Below are positions 17,144 to 27,273 of a stretch of 64,000 nucleotides of DNA, one piece after another. Source of the DNA: Psychroserpens ponticola. Lineage in GTDB: Bacteria; Bacteroidota; Bacteroidia; Flavobacteriales; Flavobacteriaceae. A program made the position numbers and the translations under genes. Where the stretch lies: NCBI RefSeq assembly GCF_023556315.2, contig NZ_CP116221.1, positions 1,375,001 to 1,439,000 on the forward strand. The letters are read 5' to 3'. The first letter of the stretch is position 1, and each line of letters begins with the position of its first letter. The notes under the pieces are model-generated. The model was not told where the DNA came from and did no database searches. It saw only the letters and a list, made by a program, of their open reading frames with translations.

Positions 17144-18316
17144 ATGAATACAAATACGCTTTTTGATAATACAGAAGTTGCTTTTGCTCTCAAAAATGAT
17201 GCGCAATTAGAACGCGCTTATTTTTTGTTTAAGATGATTTCTCATCAACCATTAGTTAGAATTGGAACTGCAGCAACTAATTTTGCTTTAAAAGCAAATT
17301 TGCCTGTAGAAGGTTTGATACGTTCAACTGTGTTTGATCATTTTTGTGGTGGTGTAAGTGAAGAAGATTGTTTGCCTGTTATTGACAAGATGTTTACAAA
17401 AGGCGTGAGTTCTGTTTTAGATTATTCTGTTGAAGGAAAAGAAGAAGAGGCTACGTTTGATGAAGCTAGAGATAAGATTTTAAAAATTATCAAGTTTGCC
17501 GATGAGAAAGAAGCGATGCCAATTGTTGTATTTAAACCTACAGGTTTTGGTCGCTTTTATTTGTATCAGAAGAAAGGAGAAGGCAAAGAATTTACAACAG
17601 TAGAACAAAAAGAATGGAGTAGGATTGTAGCTCGTTTTGATGCTGTTTGTCGTTTAGCAAAAGAAAAAGATGTAGAGGTTTTAATTGATGGAGAAGAAAG
17701 TTGGATGCAAGATGCAGCAGATGATCTTTGTGAAACCATGATGCGAAAATATAATCAAAACAAGCCTATTGTTTATAATACATTACAGACCTATCGTTGG
17801 GATCGATTTGATTATTTAAAAGGCATTCATGAACGCGCCAAAACACAAAACTTTACAGTTGGTTTTAAAATCGTAAGAGGAGCTTATATGGAAAAAGAAA
17901 GAGATCGAGCTGAAGATAAAGGGTATCCATCACCAATTTGTGAGACTAAAAAAGCTACAGACGATAATTTCAATTCGTGCATGACATATATTTTGAATAA
18001 CCTTAATTCAATTTCATTATTTATTGGGACGCATAATGAGCAAAGTTGTTATTTGGCAATGGATTTAATGTCTCAACTTGGGATTGACAAAAAAGACAAT
18101 AACGTTTGGTTTGGACAGCTTTATGGTATGAGTGATCATCTTAGTTTTAATTTGGCTGAACAAGGCTATAATGTCGCTAAATATGTTCCTTTTGGACCAG
18201 TAAAAGATGTGATGCCTTATTTGATTAGACGTGCTGAAGAAAATACATCTGTTGCTGGGCAAACAAGCAGAGAGCTCAATTTATTAAAATTAGAAAAGGC
18301 ACGCAGGAAATTATAA
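17144..18316 (+). CDS. putA: Proline dehydrogenase
   Basis: FAD enzyme oxidising proline to pyrroline-5-carboxylate. A TIM-barrel of 390 residues with the family signatures KIVRGAYMEKER (about 244-255), THNEQS (about 288-293), GQLYGMSD (about 327-334), YVPFGPVKDVMPYLIRR (about 347-363) and the closing AEENTSVAGQ. It is a monofunctional enzyme: the P5C dehydrogenase half of large PutA proteins is absent. It stands alone, closed by a bidirectional terminator against the polysaccharide locus. Confidence 0.93.
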   Translation: MNTNTLFDNTEVAFALKNDAQLERAYFLFKMISHQPLVRIGTAATNFALKANLPVEGLIRSTVFDHFCGGVSEEDCLPVIDKMFTKGVSSVLDYSVEGKEEEATFDEARDKILKIIKFADEKEAMPIVVFKPTGFGRFYLYQKKGEGKEFTTVEQKEWSRIVARFDAVCRLAKEKDVEVLIDGEESWMQDAADDLCETMMRKYNQNKPIVYNTLQTYRWDRFDYLKGIHERAKTQNFTVGFKIVRGAYMEKERDRAEDKGYPSPICETKKATDDNFNSCMTYILNNLNSISLFIGTHNEQSCYLAMDLMSQLGIDKKDNNVWFGQLYGMSDHLSFNLAEQGYNVAKYVPFGPVKDVMPYLIRRAEENTSVAGQTSRELNLLKLEKARRKL

Positions 18317-18318
18317 TA

Positions 18319-18354
18319 AAAAAAGCCACAAATTAAACATTGTGGCTTTTTTTA
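18319..18354. terminator. Bidirectional terminator between putA and the polysaccharide locus
   Basis: AAAAAAGCCACAA and TTGTGGCTTTTTTT form a strong stem with an AT loop and T runs on both strands. It separates converging transcripts. Confidence 0.88.
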
Positions 18355-20703
18355 TTATATAATTCCGAATTTCTTCTTTTTTCGTTGTGGATTATTTCCG
18401 TAGCCATAACCATAACCTTTCTTCTTAACAGTTCCATTTAAAAGTAAAGCCATATTTGGTAAACGTTTATCGTCATAAAGCGTTTGAGCCACATGCTGTA
18501 ATTCACGTTTATCAATATTATTGGCACTTACGACATATATAAACATGTCTGCATGATCACTAATTAGTAAGGTATCTGTAACCAAGCCAACTGCAGCTGT
18601 ATCTACAAGTATGTAATCATAGTTTTGTTTGGCAATATTAAAAAGTTCGTTGACACGATCACTCATAAGCAGTTCTGCAGGATTTGGTGGAATAGTTCCA
18701 GATGGTATAACATCTAAAAACGCATTGCCTTCAATCTTTACTGTAACATCTGTTATGTTTAAAGATTTATCTGAAATAAAATCAGTTAGACCTTTATCAG
18801 CTTTAATGCTTAGATAATCATTGACTCTTGGCACTCTAATATCTGTCTCTATTAATAATACTTTCTTTTCAGAAAAAGAAAAGGATTTTGCTAAATTAGT
18901 GGTTGTGTGCGATTTACCTTCTTGAGCTTTTGTAGATGTAATAAATAGCGTTTTACAAGCTTCATTTCTCTGAAGCATAAAATTAATATTCGACCTAATA
19001 ATTCTGAATGCTTCAGCTTTAGGGGAATAATCAACTTTTTGAACCATAAGTTTTTTCTTTTCAGATTTTGGAATATCTCCTAAAAATGGAATACTTAAAA
19101 CTTTTGCTAATTCATCTTTGTCATTAATTGTAGTGTCTATAAAATCTCTAGCATAAATAAAAGTTGCAGGTAAAATGAGTCCAATTAAGACAGCTGCCAA
19201 ATACACAATAGACTTTTTAGGAGTAACAGGTAAAATGGTCACATAAGCCTTGTCAACTATTTTTGCATTAGGTGAAGACATGCCTTGAGAAATTGCAGTT
19301 TCCTCTCTTTTTTGTAATAAATATAGGTATAGAGATTCTTTAATGTCTTGTTGACGTTTAACATCTCTAAACTGTCTTGCTTTTCCAGGAGCAGAATATA
19401 TTTGGGCACTTATTCTAGCATCTTCTTTGTTTAAACTTTTTAAAGTAATTGAGTTGGTAGATTTTACGTTATCTAAACTTTGACTTAAATTTTGTTTTAA
19501 AGAATTGATCTGATTGTTAAGATTAACAACTGTTGGATTTTTTTCTGTAGAACTTTTTAAAATACGATCACGTTGCAGTACTAATTCGTTATGATTTTTA
19601 ATAATCTGCATTGAAGAATTATCAGTAATACCAACATCGGCAGGTAATAGATCAGTTTCAGAGCTACCATTTGTTAATTGATCTTTCATATAATCAATTA
19701 ATTGAATTTGATTTGTTGTACTAATTATTCTTGCATCATTTGCCGTTTCACTTTGCAAAAATATATCTGCTTGAGAAGCCAATGCTGTTAACCTATTATT
19801 TTTCTGTAAGGTTTCAGCAGTAAAATCTACTTGTTCAAGTTCATTAGAAACAATATTAAGTCTATTGCTTATAAAATCTGAAGTTGCCTTAACAATCTTG
19901 TTTTTATCCTCAATGACATCATCATTATATTTTTCTACTAGTTTGTCTAATATAAGCGCTGCTTTATCTTTAATGCCTTCCTTAAGACTTAAAGAAATAA
20001 TATTAGATCCTTTGGTAGATGTTACTTTTAGTTTGCCTTTATATTTTTCAACTATAAGATTGGTGTTGTGCATTGCAATTTTCATACTCGTTCCAGGCTC
20101 AACTTCATTTTTACCAACATTTGGTGTAATAACAAAGTCTCCAAAACCAGAATTAATACGATCACCAAAAGAATATTCTTTAGCATTTGCGCTTTCCATA
20201 TCAAAAAAATCATTGCCTTCCTCATTAGAAAGCATAAATTTTGTTGGTGATTTCACTTTAAGATATAGCGTAGTATCTATAGTGTTAATTAAAGAATCGC
20301 TTTCAAAAAAGCTTAGTATTACAGGAGGATTTTTGTAAATCTCTTGTTCTTTAATCTTACCTTTAACATAGTATTGAATGTTTAATTTAAGGTCTTCAAC
20401 AACCTGATTAATTAAATATCTAGATTCTATGATAGAAACTTCATCATTAATATTTGTAAAGTCATTTGAAAACATACCATAATCTTGCAAAGCTGAAAGT
20501 TCAGGAAGTTGCTTCTTCTGGTTTTCATCATTTATTTTTATGGTTGCAGTAGCTTGATATTTATAATTAGCATATCTTAAATAGGTGTAAGCAATTCCTA
20601 ATGCAAGGAGTAAACAAAATAGTAACAACTTCCATTTTGAAACAAATAAATCTACTTTATCTTTCAGTTCATTTTGTAAACTGTTTGTTTTATTGGTATT
20701 CAT
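18355..20703 (-). CDS. Wzc-like polysaccharide copolymerase / tyrosine autokinase
   Basis: Inner-membrane protein that controls chain length and export of surface polysaccharide. It has a Wzz-type N-terminus with a helix at about 26-44, a long periplasmic coiled-coil part (about 230-440), a GNVR-like P-x-x-P region and a second helix near 505-525. The cytoplasmic BY-kinase domain follows: Walker A AQEGKS (593-598), Walker A' IETD (618-621) and Walker B VDT (700-702). The tail carries a GYGYGYG cluster (763-769), a short version of the phospho-tyrosine tail. It is the last gene of the minus-strand locus, ten bases after the Wza-like gene. Confidence 0.92.
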   Translation of the reverse strand: MNTNKTNSLQNELKDKVDLFVSKWKLLLFCLLLALGIAYTYLRYANYKYQATATIKINDENQKKQLPELSALQDYGMFSNDFTNINDEVSIIESRYLINQVVEDLKLNIQYYVKGKIKEQEIYKNPPVILSFFESDSLINTIDTTLYLKVKSPTKFMLSNEEGNDFFDMESANAKEYSFGDRINSGFGDFVITPNVGKNEVEPGTSMKIAMHNTNLIVEKYKGKLKVTSTKGSNIISLSLKEGIKDKAALILDKLVEKYNDDVIEDKNKIVKATSDFISNRLNIVSNELEQVDFTAETLQKNNRLTALASQADIFLQSETANDARIISTTNQIQLIDYMKDQLTNGSSETDLLPADVGITDNSSMQIIKNHNELVLQRDRILKSSTEKNPTVVNLNNQINSLKQNLSQSLDNVKSTNSITLKSLNKEDARISAQIYSAPGKARQFRDVKRQQDIKESLYLYLLQKREETAISQGMSSPNAKIVDKAYVTILPVTPKKSIVYLAAVLIGLILPATFIYARDFIDTTINDKDELAKVLSIPFLGDIPKSEKKKLMVQKVDYSPKAEAFRIIRSNINFMLQRNEACKTLFITSTKAQEGKSHTTTNLAKSFSFSEKKVLLIETDIRVPRVNDYLSIKADKGLTDFISDKSLNITDVTVKIEGNAFLDVIPSGTIPPNPAELLMSDRVNELFNIAKQNYDYILVDTAAVGLVTDTLLISDHADMFIYVVSANNIDKRELQHVAQTLYDDKRLPNMALLLNGTVKKKGYGYGYGNNPQRKKKKFGII

Positions 20704-20712
20704 AAAGTTTGC

Positions 20713-21519
20713 TTAATTAGAATTGATAAGTATTGCAGTTATAGTTGCTAAAGTTGCTACTGCAGAAATAATAACGGAAGTATTTTGGTTGTATGTCGAT
20801 TGACGAACTTGTGCTTTATTTGGTTCTACATATATCACATCATTTTGAGTTAAATAATATACAGGAGAATTCACAACGTTAATCGACGTTAAATCAAGTT
20901 TTGCATATTTCTTTTTGCCATCTACTTCACGAATTAAAAACACATTATCTCTTTTTCCGTAAATGGTTAAATCTCCAGCCAATCCTAAAGCTTCCGATAA
21001 TGAAATTCGTTCATCTTGTATGGTATACGTTCCTGGTCTATTTACTTCACCTAAAACAGTAACAGTAAAGTTAATTAGTCTAATATTTACAATGGCGTCT
21101 TTAACATATTCTCTCAATTTTTCTTTAAGCATTTCGGTAGCCTGAGTTCTTGTAAGTCCACCAACACTTAAAGTTCCAAGAACAGGGAATTCGATATTAC
21201 CATTAGGATCTACCAAATAGGTTTGCCTTAAAAGATTACCATTTGCATTTAAGCTGCTACTATTATTAGTATTTGCATAAGATACAGGTGATAAGTTAAA
21301 TGGCATGACTGCTGCTGGCTCAATAGAAGATACATCAATTGTAAGTATATCATTAGTTTTATATGATAATTCAGACATATTCTCTAATTGACTATCTTCA
21401 TTTAATGGTTCATCTTGAAAATAAACAATATCTTTTCTCGAAGCACAAGATGATGCGATGATGAGAACAAAGATTGATAAAAGTTTAATTGAATGATTTA
21501 GGTTGAGCTTTTTATTCAT
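20713..21519 (-). CDS. Wza-like polysaccharide export lipoprotein
   Basis: Outer-membrane export channel subunit (Poly_export plus SLBB). An upstream ATG at 21543 gives eight extra residues; the ATG at 21519 gives a better lipoprotein signal (MNKKLNLNHS..., lipobox ending SSC, followed by ASRKDIVYFQ, the usual Bacteroidota pattern). The SLBB-type part contains V-L-G-E-V-N-R-P-G-T-Y-T. The C-terminus has one hydrophobic helix, as in Wza. It pairs with the Wzc-like gene ten bases downstream. Confidence 0.88.
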   Translation of the reverse strand: MNKKLNLNHSIKLLSIFVLIIASSCASRKDIVYFQDEPLNEDSQLENMSELSYKTNDILTIDVSSIEPAAVMPFNLSPVSYANTNNSSSLNANGNLLRQTYLVDPNGNIEFPVLGTLSVGGLTRTQATEMLKEKLREYVKDAIVNIRLINFTVTVLGEVNRPGTYTIQDERISLSEALGLAGDLTIYGKRDNVFLIREVDGKKKYAKLDLTSINVVNSPVYYLTQNDVIYVEPNKAQVRQSTYNQNTSVIISAVATLATITAILINSN

Positions 21520-21542
21520 TGTTTTTTGTTTAGGAGCATTCA

Positions 21543-23435
21543 TTATTTTTTCGAATCTAAAACTTCAAATTTTGAATTATTAGAAATGTATTCTGGCAAG
21601 ATATGCTTTATTAGTGATACAACCTCTAGATTTTGAACCTTTGCATTCACCATGCATAAATTTGCTATTTTCTCTGAAACATCATCGGCATCAATTGCAA
21701 TTGTTTTAGCAATCATAATTTTTTCATGATACGTTGGTCTAGTCTTTTCACCATCTGCTAAAAGTTCTTCATATATTTTTTCACCTGGACGTAATCCCGT
21801 TATTTTAATGTCAATATCTTCAGGATAGCGAAGACCAGATAAGATAATCATATTTTTTGCAAGGTCATGAATCTTAACAGATTCTCCCATGTCAAAAACA
21901 AAAATCTCACCACCATTACCCATTGTTGCTGCTTCTAGAACTAATTGACAAGCTTCAGAGATGGTCATAAAATACCTTGTAATATCTTCATGTGTCACAG
22001 TCAAAGGACCACCAGCATCAATTTGTTTTTTAAACAATGGTATGACAGATCCGTTGGAACCTAAAACGTTACCAAAACGCGTAGTGATAAACTTGGTTTG
22101 CCCTTTGCCTTGTAAGCAAGTCGCATAAAGCTCAGCAATACGCTTTGTTGCTCCCATGACATTGGTTGGGTTTACGGCTTTATCAGTCGAAATGAGTACA
22201 AATTTATTAACACCATGTTTAACAGCTAAATTAGCCATATTTCTTGTGCCACCAATATTCACGCTAACGGCTTCATATGGATTGTTCTCCATAAGAGGAA
22301 CATGCTTATAAGCTGCAGCATGAAATACAATTTTTGGACGATAAATATGAAAGAGGCTTTCCATTCGTTTTTTGTCACGAACATCAGCAACAATTGCAAT
22401 AAAATTTTTAATACCATCTCTTATGAATTCTTGTTGAAGTTCATATAATGCTGATTCTGCAGTATCGATAAGTATTAATTTTTTGTATGCATAATTAGTT
22501 GCCTTTCTAGCAATTTCACTTCCAATAGAACCTGCTGCTCCTGTAATAAAAATAATTTGATTTTCATATTCATGAACTAGAGCAGGATTAATAATTGTGA
22601 TGGGTTCTCTTCCTAAAAGATCTTCAATATTCACATCTTTTATTTGACCAACACTTAAATCACCATCAATCCAAGTTTGGACTGGTGGAACAATTTTAAC
22701 TTTTAAACCCAATTCAAAAAGGATGCTTGATATTTCTAAAAGCCTTGAAGGTTCTATATTTTGTATAGAAATAACAACTTCTTCAACACCTAATTTTTCT
22801 ATAAGGTCTGTAGTAATTCTATCTAAATTATAAACATACAATGTGTTTATTTTTTTACCAACTTTACTATCATTGTCATCTATAAACGCAACGATTTGAT
22901 GACTGTTTTTTGGATCATTAGTTATGGCATCATAGGTAAGCATGCCAGAATTTCCAGCTCCATAAATCATTACTCTTTTTTTGTTTTTAAAATCTTGCAT
23001 TAAATGATTATACATAGATTTTATAAAGAGTTTGAACCCTATTAAGAATAGGATATTTAACATTAAGTGAATATAAATTACAGATCCAGAAATATTAAAA
23101 AGACTTTGGTAGTGCAATTTTCTACTAAAAAAGGTAGTAATAATAAGTATGGTTGCTAAAATATTTACTCCAATGATAATATTCACGACATCTTTAAATC
23201 CAGTAAATCGAACAACGCCTTTGTATGAGCCAACAAGTAAGAAACTTATAAATGCCGCAAGAAAAACAAAAGGTATTTGTTTAAACATGACAAGAACATC
23301 AAAATCTATTTTGAAATTAAAACGAATGATATAGGCAATAACAAACGTTAACGCTACCACAATAAGGTCGAATAGCATTACCAACCATCTTGAGGCATAT
23401 TTTTGAGATATGTTATGAAGTTGACGTTTTATCAT
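21543..23435 (-). CDS. PglF/WbpM-like nucleotide-sugar 4,6-dehydratase
   Basis: 630-residue inner-membrane enzyme. Four N-terminal helices (about 15-130), a first Rossmann domain (YGAGNSG near 155), then the catalytic domain with TGAAGSIGSE (near 296), D-V-R-D, and the active-site STDKAVNPTNVMGATKR, in which the usual Tyr of the YxxxK pair is Met, the known mark of this family. It converts UDP-GlcNAc to the 4-keto-6-deoxy sugar. The adjoining aminotransferase (four-base overlap) would add the amino group, giving a diamino- or bacillosamine-type sugar. Confidence 0.9.
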   Translation of the reverse strand: MIKRQLHNISQKYASRWLVMLFDLIVVALTFVIAYIIRFNFKIDFDVLVMFKQIPFVFLAAFISFLLVGSYKGVVRFTGFKDVVNIIIGVNILATILIITTFFSRKLHYQSLFNISGSVIYIHLMLNILFLIGFKLFIKSMYNHLMQDFKNKKRVMIYGAGNSGMLTYDAITNDPKNSHQIVAFIDDNDSKVGKKINTLYVYNLDRITTDLIEKLGVEEVVISIQNIEPSRLLEISSILFELGLKVKIVPPVQTWIDGDLSVGQIKDVNIEDLLGREPITIINPALVHEYENQIIFITGAAGSIGSEIARKATNYAYKKLILIDTAESALYELQQEFIRDGIKNFIAIVADVRDKKRMESLFHIYRPKIVFHAAAYKHVPLMENNPYEAVSVNIGGTRNMANLAVKHGVNKFVLISTDKAVNPTNVMGATKRIAELYATCLQGKGQTKFITTRFGNVLGSNGSVIPLFKKQIDAGGPLTVTHEDITRYFMTISEACQLVLEAATMGNGGEIFVFDMGESVKIHDLAKNMIILSGLRYPEDIDIKITGLRPGEKIYEELLADGEKTRPTYHEKIMIAKTIAIDADDVSEKIANLCMVNAKVQNLEVVSLIKHILPEYISNNSKFEVLDSKK

Positions 23436-24556
23436 GCTCTAAAATACGTTTTTATTGCAGTAATCACTCTATCTAATTCACTTTCAGTTAAATTTGACCC
23501 ACTAGGCAAACATAAGCCTTTTTTAAATAAGTCATCTGAAACACCATTTAAATAGCTTGGACAAGATTTGAAAACGGGTTGCTGATGCATTGGTTTCCAA
23601 AGTGGTCTTGACTCTATATTGTTTTCTAACAGTTTTAATCTAAGGCCTTCTCTTATGGTTTCTGAAGGTGTTAAAATACAACTTAACCATCGATTAGAAT
23701 AGAAGTCTTTAGGTTCATCTAAAAATGTAATTTCCTCAATAGCACTAAGAGTTGCTTTATACGTGTCATAATTTTGTCTTCTAGCATAAACACGATCTTC
23801 TAAAACTTCCATCTGACCTCTACCAATTCCAGCTAAAACATTTGATAATCTGTAATTATAGCCAATTGAAGAGTGTAAATACTCAACGGCATTATCTCTT
23901 GCTTGTGTTGCAAGAAAAATTGCTTTTTCTCTAATAGCTTTATTTTTAGTTACTAAAGCACCACCACCTGAAGTCGTAATTATTTTGTTTCCGTTAAATG
24001 AAAGAATAGCAATATCTCCAAACGTACCACACTTTATGTTTTTATAGGTGCTTCCTAATGCTTCTGCACTATCTTCAATTACAGGAATATGATATGAGTT
24101 CGCTATAGAATGAATTTCAGTTGCTTTATATGGCATTCCGTATAAATGCACAGCAATAATAGCTTTTGGCTTTTTTCCTTTTTTAATTCGGTCTTGAATT
24201 GCTGTTTCTAAAACTTCAGGAGACATATTCCATGTGTCTTCTTCACTATCTATAAAAACAGGAGTTGCACCTTGGTATACAATAGGATTTGCTGAAGCTG
24301 AAAAAGTTTTACTCTGACAAATAACTTCATCTCCTTGTTTAACATTTAAAAGTATAAGTGCAAGATGAAGCGCAGCAGTACCAGAACTTAATGCAGCTAC
24401 TAGACTATCTTCTTTAAGGTAATTTTGTATTTCGTTTTCAAAACCATCAACATGAGGCCCAAGAGGAGCTATCCAGTTAGTGTCAAAAGCATTGTTTACA
24501 TAAGATTGCTCGTTACCACCCATATGAGGTGATGACAACCATATTTTAGATTCCAT
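23432..24556 (-). CDS. PglE-like sugar aminotransferase (DegT/DnrJ/EryC1/StrS)
   Basis: PLP-dependent aminotransferase acting on a nucleotide 4-keto sugar. It shows A-A-L-S-S-G-T-A-A-L-H-L-A-L (near 57-70) and the PLP lysine in S-F-N-G-N-K-I-I-T-T-S-G-G-G, with the family N-terminus K-I-W-L-S-S-P-H-M-G-G-N-E. An ATG two codons upstream (24562) is an alternative start. It overlaps the dehydratase by four bases; together they make the 4-amino-6-deoxy precursor. The N-acetyltransferase normally needed next was not found beside it. Confidence 0.9.
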   Translation of the reverse strand: MESKIWLSSPHMGGNEQSYVNNAFDTNWIAPLGPHVDGFENEIQNYLKEDSLVAALSSGTAALHLALILLNVKQGDEVICQSKTFSASANPIVYQGATPVFIDSEEDTWNMSPEVLETAIQDRIKKGKKPKAIIAVHLYGMPYKATEIHSIANSYHIPVIEDSAEALGSTYKNIKCGTFGDIAILSFNGNKIITTSGGGALVTKNKAIREKAIFLATQARDNAVEYLHSSIGYNYRLSNVLAGIGRGQMEVLEDRVYARRQNYDTYKATLSAIEEITFLDEPKDFYSNRWLSCILTPSETIREGLRLKLLENNIESRPLWKPMHQQPVFKSCPSYLNGVSDDLFKKGLCLPSGSNLTESELDRVITAIKTYFRA

Positions 24557-24728
24557 AATCAAAATTGTTAAGTAAGTTAATTACTATTCAATATTTTAGT
24601 TAAGTGAGGGATTTGGGATTGAAAGTTCCAGCTTAACCAAGAACATTCGATATAAAGATGCAATTTTACGGTTTTACTAACCAAATTATTACGATAAATA
24701 GCAAGTTTTTACGATATACAAGTAAAAA

Positions 24729-25652
24729 TTAGAAGTTAAATGCTTTTAAAGCTAGAGTTATTTGTTTTGAAGCTTCTTCATGACCATAACATGACCAATG
24801 TCCATCACCAGCACTTAAATCCCATGTTTTATTAGCTTTTTCTTGTAAAATGATGGTATTCATTCCTTTTGAGCTAAAGAAATTAATGATTTTATCTGAA
24901 GTATTAGGATGAAACACTAATACAATAGTATCTAAATCATAGTTGTCTTGACAATATATAAATAGTTTATTAAAACGTTCAGCATTAAAAATTTCTTTTT
25001 TGACAGTCGCTTTTTCTTGAACTTCTCCTTTATTTTGCTTGCTCACAAAAAGTGGGAATCTAGAATATAAATAATACAAAAACTTTGTGTTATAAAGGAT
25101 TTTTTTTAAACCTGGAGATTTAAGATTTCCAGGTAAAAGTGTGTTTTTTTCAGTATCAAATTGCATTCGGTCTTCATAGCGAAACGTGTCAGAGAAGCTT
25201 TCTTCAAAATCACCATTACTAACATAGATTAGGTGTTTGTCAAAATTTAAGCTATCTATACGCTTAGTGATTTCCATAGCTTCAATAAATGTAATTCCAG
25301 AGCGTCCAGCTTCAAAAAAATCTATGTTTTTATTTGAATTTTGTAATAAATAACCTTGATTACAGGTAATAGAATTCATAAGGTTTTCAATATATGAATC
25401 ACCAATAACTGACATTCTTTTTGGTCTGTTATTTAGATGGCTTACGCCAATCCATCCAAATTTGTTAACTGTCCAAGGTACTTTTGCACCTTTGTAATAA
25501 CCTGTTTGTCCTGGAATGTATTTTTGAACTCCATAATCATCTACATAGCGTTGTGGAATATCTGAGGTCAACTTATTTGATCTTACAATAATCTCACCAA
25601 CGGCATAGCCAACAATTAGGAATACTATGAATCTTATAATGAATTTTTTCAT
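24729..25652 (-). CDS. SGNH/AlgJ-like protein, partner of the MBOAT gene
   Basis: I take the ATG at 25652 (M-K-K-F-I-I-R-F-I-V-F-L-I-V) rather than 25703, which would overlap the MBOAT gene and add a polar stretch before the membrane anchor. The result is a 307-residue single-pass protein with a periplasmic domain. It carries VIGDSYIEN (SGNH block I, Ser) and DGHWSCYGHEE near the end (block V, Asp and His). Pairing with an MBOAT protein recalls AlgI/AlgJ-type O-acetylation of exopolysaccharide. The fold is inferred from the motifs; overall similarity to AlgJ is weak by eye. Confidence 0.72.
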   Translation of the reverse strand: MKKFIIRFIVFLIVGYAVGEIIVRSNKLTSDIPQRYVDDYGVQKYIPGQTGYYKGAKVPWTVNKFGWIGVSHLNNRPKRMSVIGDSYIENLMNSITCNQGYLLQNSNKNIDFFEAGRSGITFIEAMEITKRIDSLNFDKHLIYVSNGDFEESFSDTFRYEDRMQFDTEKNTLLPGNLKSPGLKKILYNTKFLYYLYSRFPLFVSKQNKGEVQEKATVKKEIFNAERFNKLFIYCQDNYDLDTIVLVFHPNTSDKIINFFSSKGMNTIILQEKANKTWDLSAGDGHWSCYGHEEASKQITLALKAFNF

Positions 25653-25656
25653 AAGT

Positions 25657-27096
25657 CTAAAATTGAAAATATATGAAAGCTTGTTCTTTACCTGTAAATA
25701 CAAACATTAATAATAGTATTGCGAAATAAAAAGACCATCTAAGGTAAACAGGTAATTTATAAATTTTTGAAATAGCAAATTCACCTTCTCTACCAATCCA
25801 TTCAATAGCAGTAAAAATGACGATCAAAATTAAGGTATGATGAGCTCCTTGACTTAATGTTGGAATACTAAAAAGAGTCGTGTCAAATATATTAGATATA
25901 TAGCCTAAAGCGTCTGTAACGGAGTTGGATCTAAAAAATATCCAAGCAAAAACAGTTAATGTAAATGTAATTAAGATGCTTAATAAATCTTTAAGTTTTG
26001 GAAACCATTTGCCTTTTGCAACAATATCTAAATTGCTTCTGTTTTTATTTGTTAGCATTATAGGAAGAAAATATAGAGCATTTAATCCACCCCAAACAAT
26101 AAAGGTCCAGTTTGCGCCATGCCAAAAACCACTAACTAAAAATATGATGAATACATTTCTAATTTTAAATTTTAAAGTTCCTCGACTTCCACCCAATGGA
26201 ATATATAAATAGTCTCTAAACCAAGTGGATAGTGAAATATGCCATCGTCTCCAGAATTCAGCTATATCTCTTGAAAAATACGGGAATGCAAAGTTTTTCA
26301 TTAGGTCAAAACCAAATAAACGAGCTGTACCTATTGCAATATCTGAATAGCCTGAGAAGTCTCCATAAATTTGAAAAGTGAAAAACAAAGCACCTAAAAC
26401 CAATGTGCTTCCAGATTGATCTTCGTAAGAATTAAATATAACATTGGCAAATTCTGCGCAGTTATCAGCGATGACTACTTTTTTAAATAAACCCCAAAGT
26501 ATTTGGCGCATACCATTTATAGCATTTGCATAATCAAATTTTCTTTTTTTATAAAATTGAGGTAGCAAATGCGTAGCTCTTTCAATAGGTCCTGCAACAA
26601 GTTGCGGGAAAAAGCTAACAAAAGCTGTAAATGCAATAAAATCTTTTGTAGGCTCTAATTTCTTTTTGTAAACGTCAATAGTATAACTTAGAGTTTGAAA
26701 TGTATAAAAGCTAATACCAACTGGTAAAACAATATTTAATGAGTTTATTGACATCTCTTTTCCGAAGAATGAGAAGGCACCAACAAAATTGTCTATGAAA
26801 AAATTATAATATTTGAAAAATCCTAAAAAACCAAGATTAACTAGTATGCTAATCCATAGCAGTAAATTTCTTTTTTTAGAATCATTGGTTTGTGCTAAAA
26901 GCCTTCCAACGGTATAATCTACTATAGTACTAAAAAGTATTAGTGATAGAAAACGATAGTCCCAACACCCATAAAAAAAATAGCTGGCTGCAACTATTAA
27001 AAAATTTTGAAGTTTTATAGATTTTGAATTAATAAGCCAATAGAGCGTAAACACTATTGGTAGAAAAATCGCAAAATCTAATGAATTAAAGAACAT
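25657..27096 (-). CDS. MBOAT-family O-acyltransferase, AlgI-like
   Basis: 479-residue polytopic membrane protein with about ten helices. It has S-Y-F-F-Y-G-C-W-D-Y-R-F near the start, W-R-R-W-H-I-S-L-S-T-W-F-R-D-Y-L-Y-I-P-L-G-G in the middle and the catalytic His in S-G-F-W-H-G-A-N-W. It moves acyl groups, usually acetyl, across the inner membrane onto polysaccharide. The SGNH/AlgJ-like gene begins four bases after its stop. A -7 promoter element precedes it, and it starts the downstream half of the minus-strand locus. Confidence 0.9.
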   Translation of the reverse strand: MFFNSLDFAIFLPIVFTLYWLINSKSIKLQNFLIVAASYFFYGCWDYRFLSLILFSTIVDYTVGRLLAQTNDSKKRNLLLWISILVNLGFLGFFKYYNFFIDNFVGAFSFFGKEMSINSLNIVLPVGISFYTFQTLSYTIDVYKKKLEPTKDFIAFTAFVSFFPQLVAGPIERATHLLPQFYKKRKFDYANAINGMRQILWGLFKKVVIADNCAEFANVIFNSYEDQSGSTLVLGALFFTFQIYGDFSGYSDIAIGTARLFGFDLMKNFAFPYFSRDIAEFWRRWHISLSTWFRDYLYIPLGGSRGTLKFKIRNVFIIFLVSGFWHGANWTFIVWGGLNALYFLPIMLTNKNRSNLDIVAKGKWFPKLKDLLSILITFTLTVFAWIFFRSNSVTDALGYISNIFDTTLFSIPTLSQGAHHTLILIVIFTAIEWIGREGEFAISKIYKLPVYLRWSFYFAILLLMFVFTGKEQAFIYFQF

Positions 27097-27137
27097 GAAT
27101 TGGTTGATTTGGTTGCATTAGTAATTTAATATCGTTT

Positions 27138-27145
27138 CAAATGTA
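27138..27145 (-). promoter_or_regulatory. -7 element upstream of the MBOAT gene
   Basis: TACATTTG on the minus strand is an exact TAnnTTTG match about 42 bp before the ATG. A second match (TAAATTTG, 27148-27155) is next to it and could replace it. TTTG at 27160-27163 is too close for a standard -33. Confidence 0.4.
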
Positions 27146-27273
27146 TTCAAATTTATTTACAAATGAATTTTTGAATATTACTTAATATGATGATATGAAA
27201 CTAATAAATACGCTGAATAACAATTTTTTACGTTAATATTCAAATCTTATTTAGGGCTCTAAAAATGTCTTGA

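Noticed and set aside
23432-24556. KdnA for the 8-amino-Kdo pathway
   Set aside because: It overlaps a PglF-like dehydratase by four bases and matches PglE-type enzymes, so it more likely aminates a UDP-4-keto sugar.
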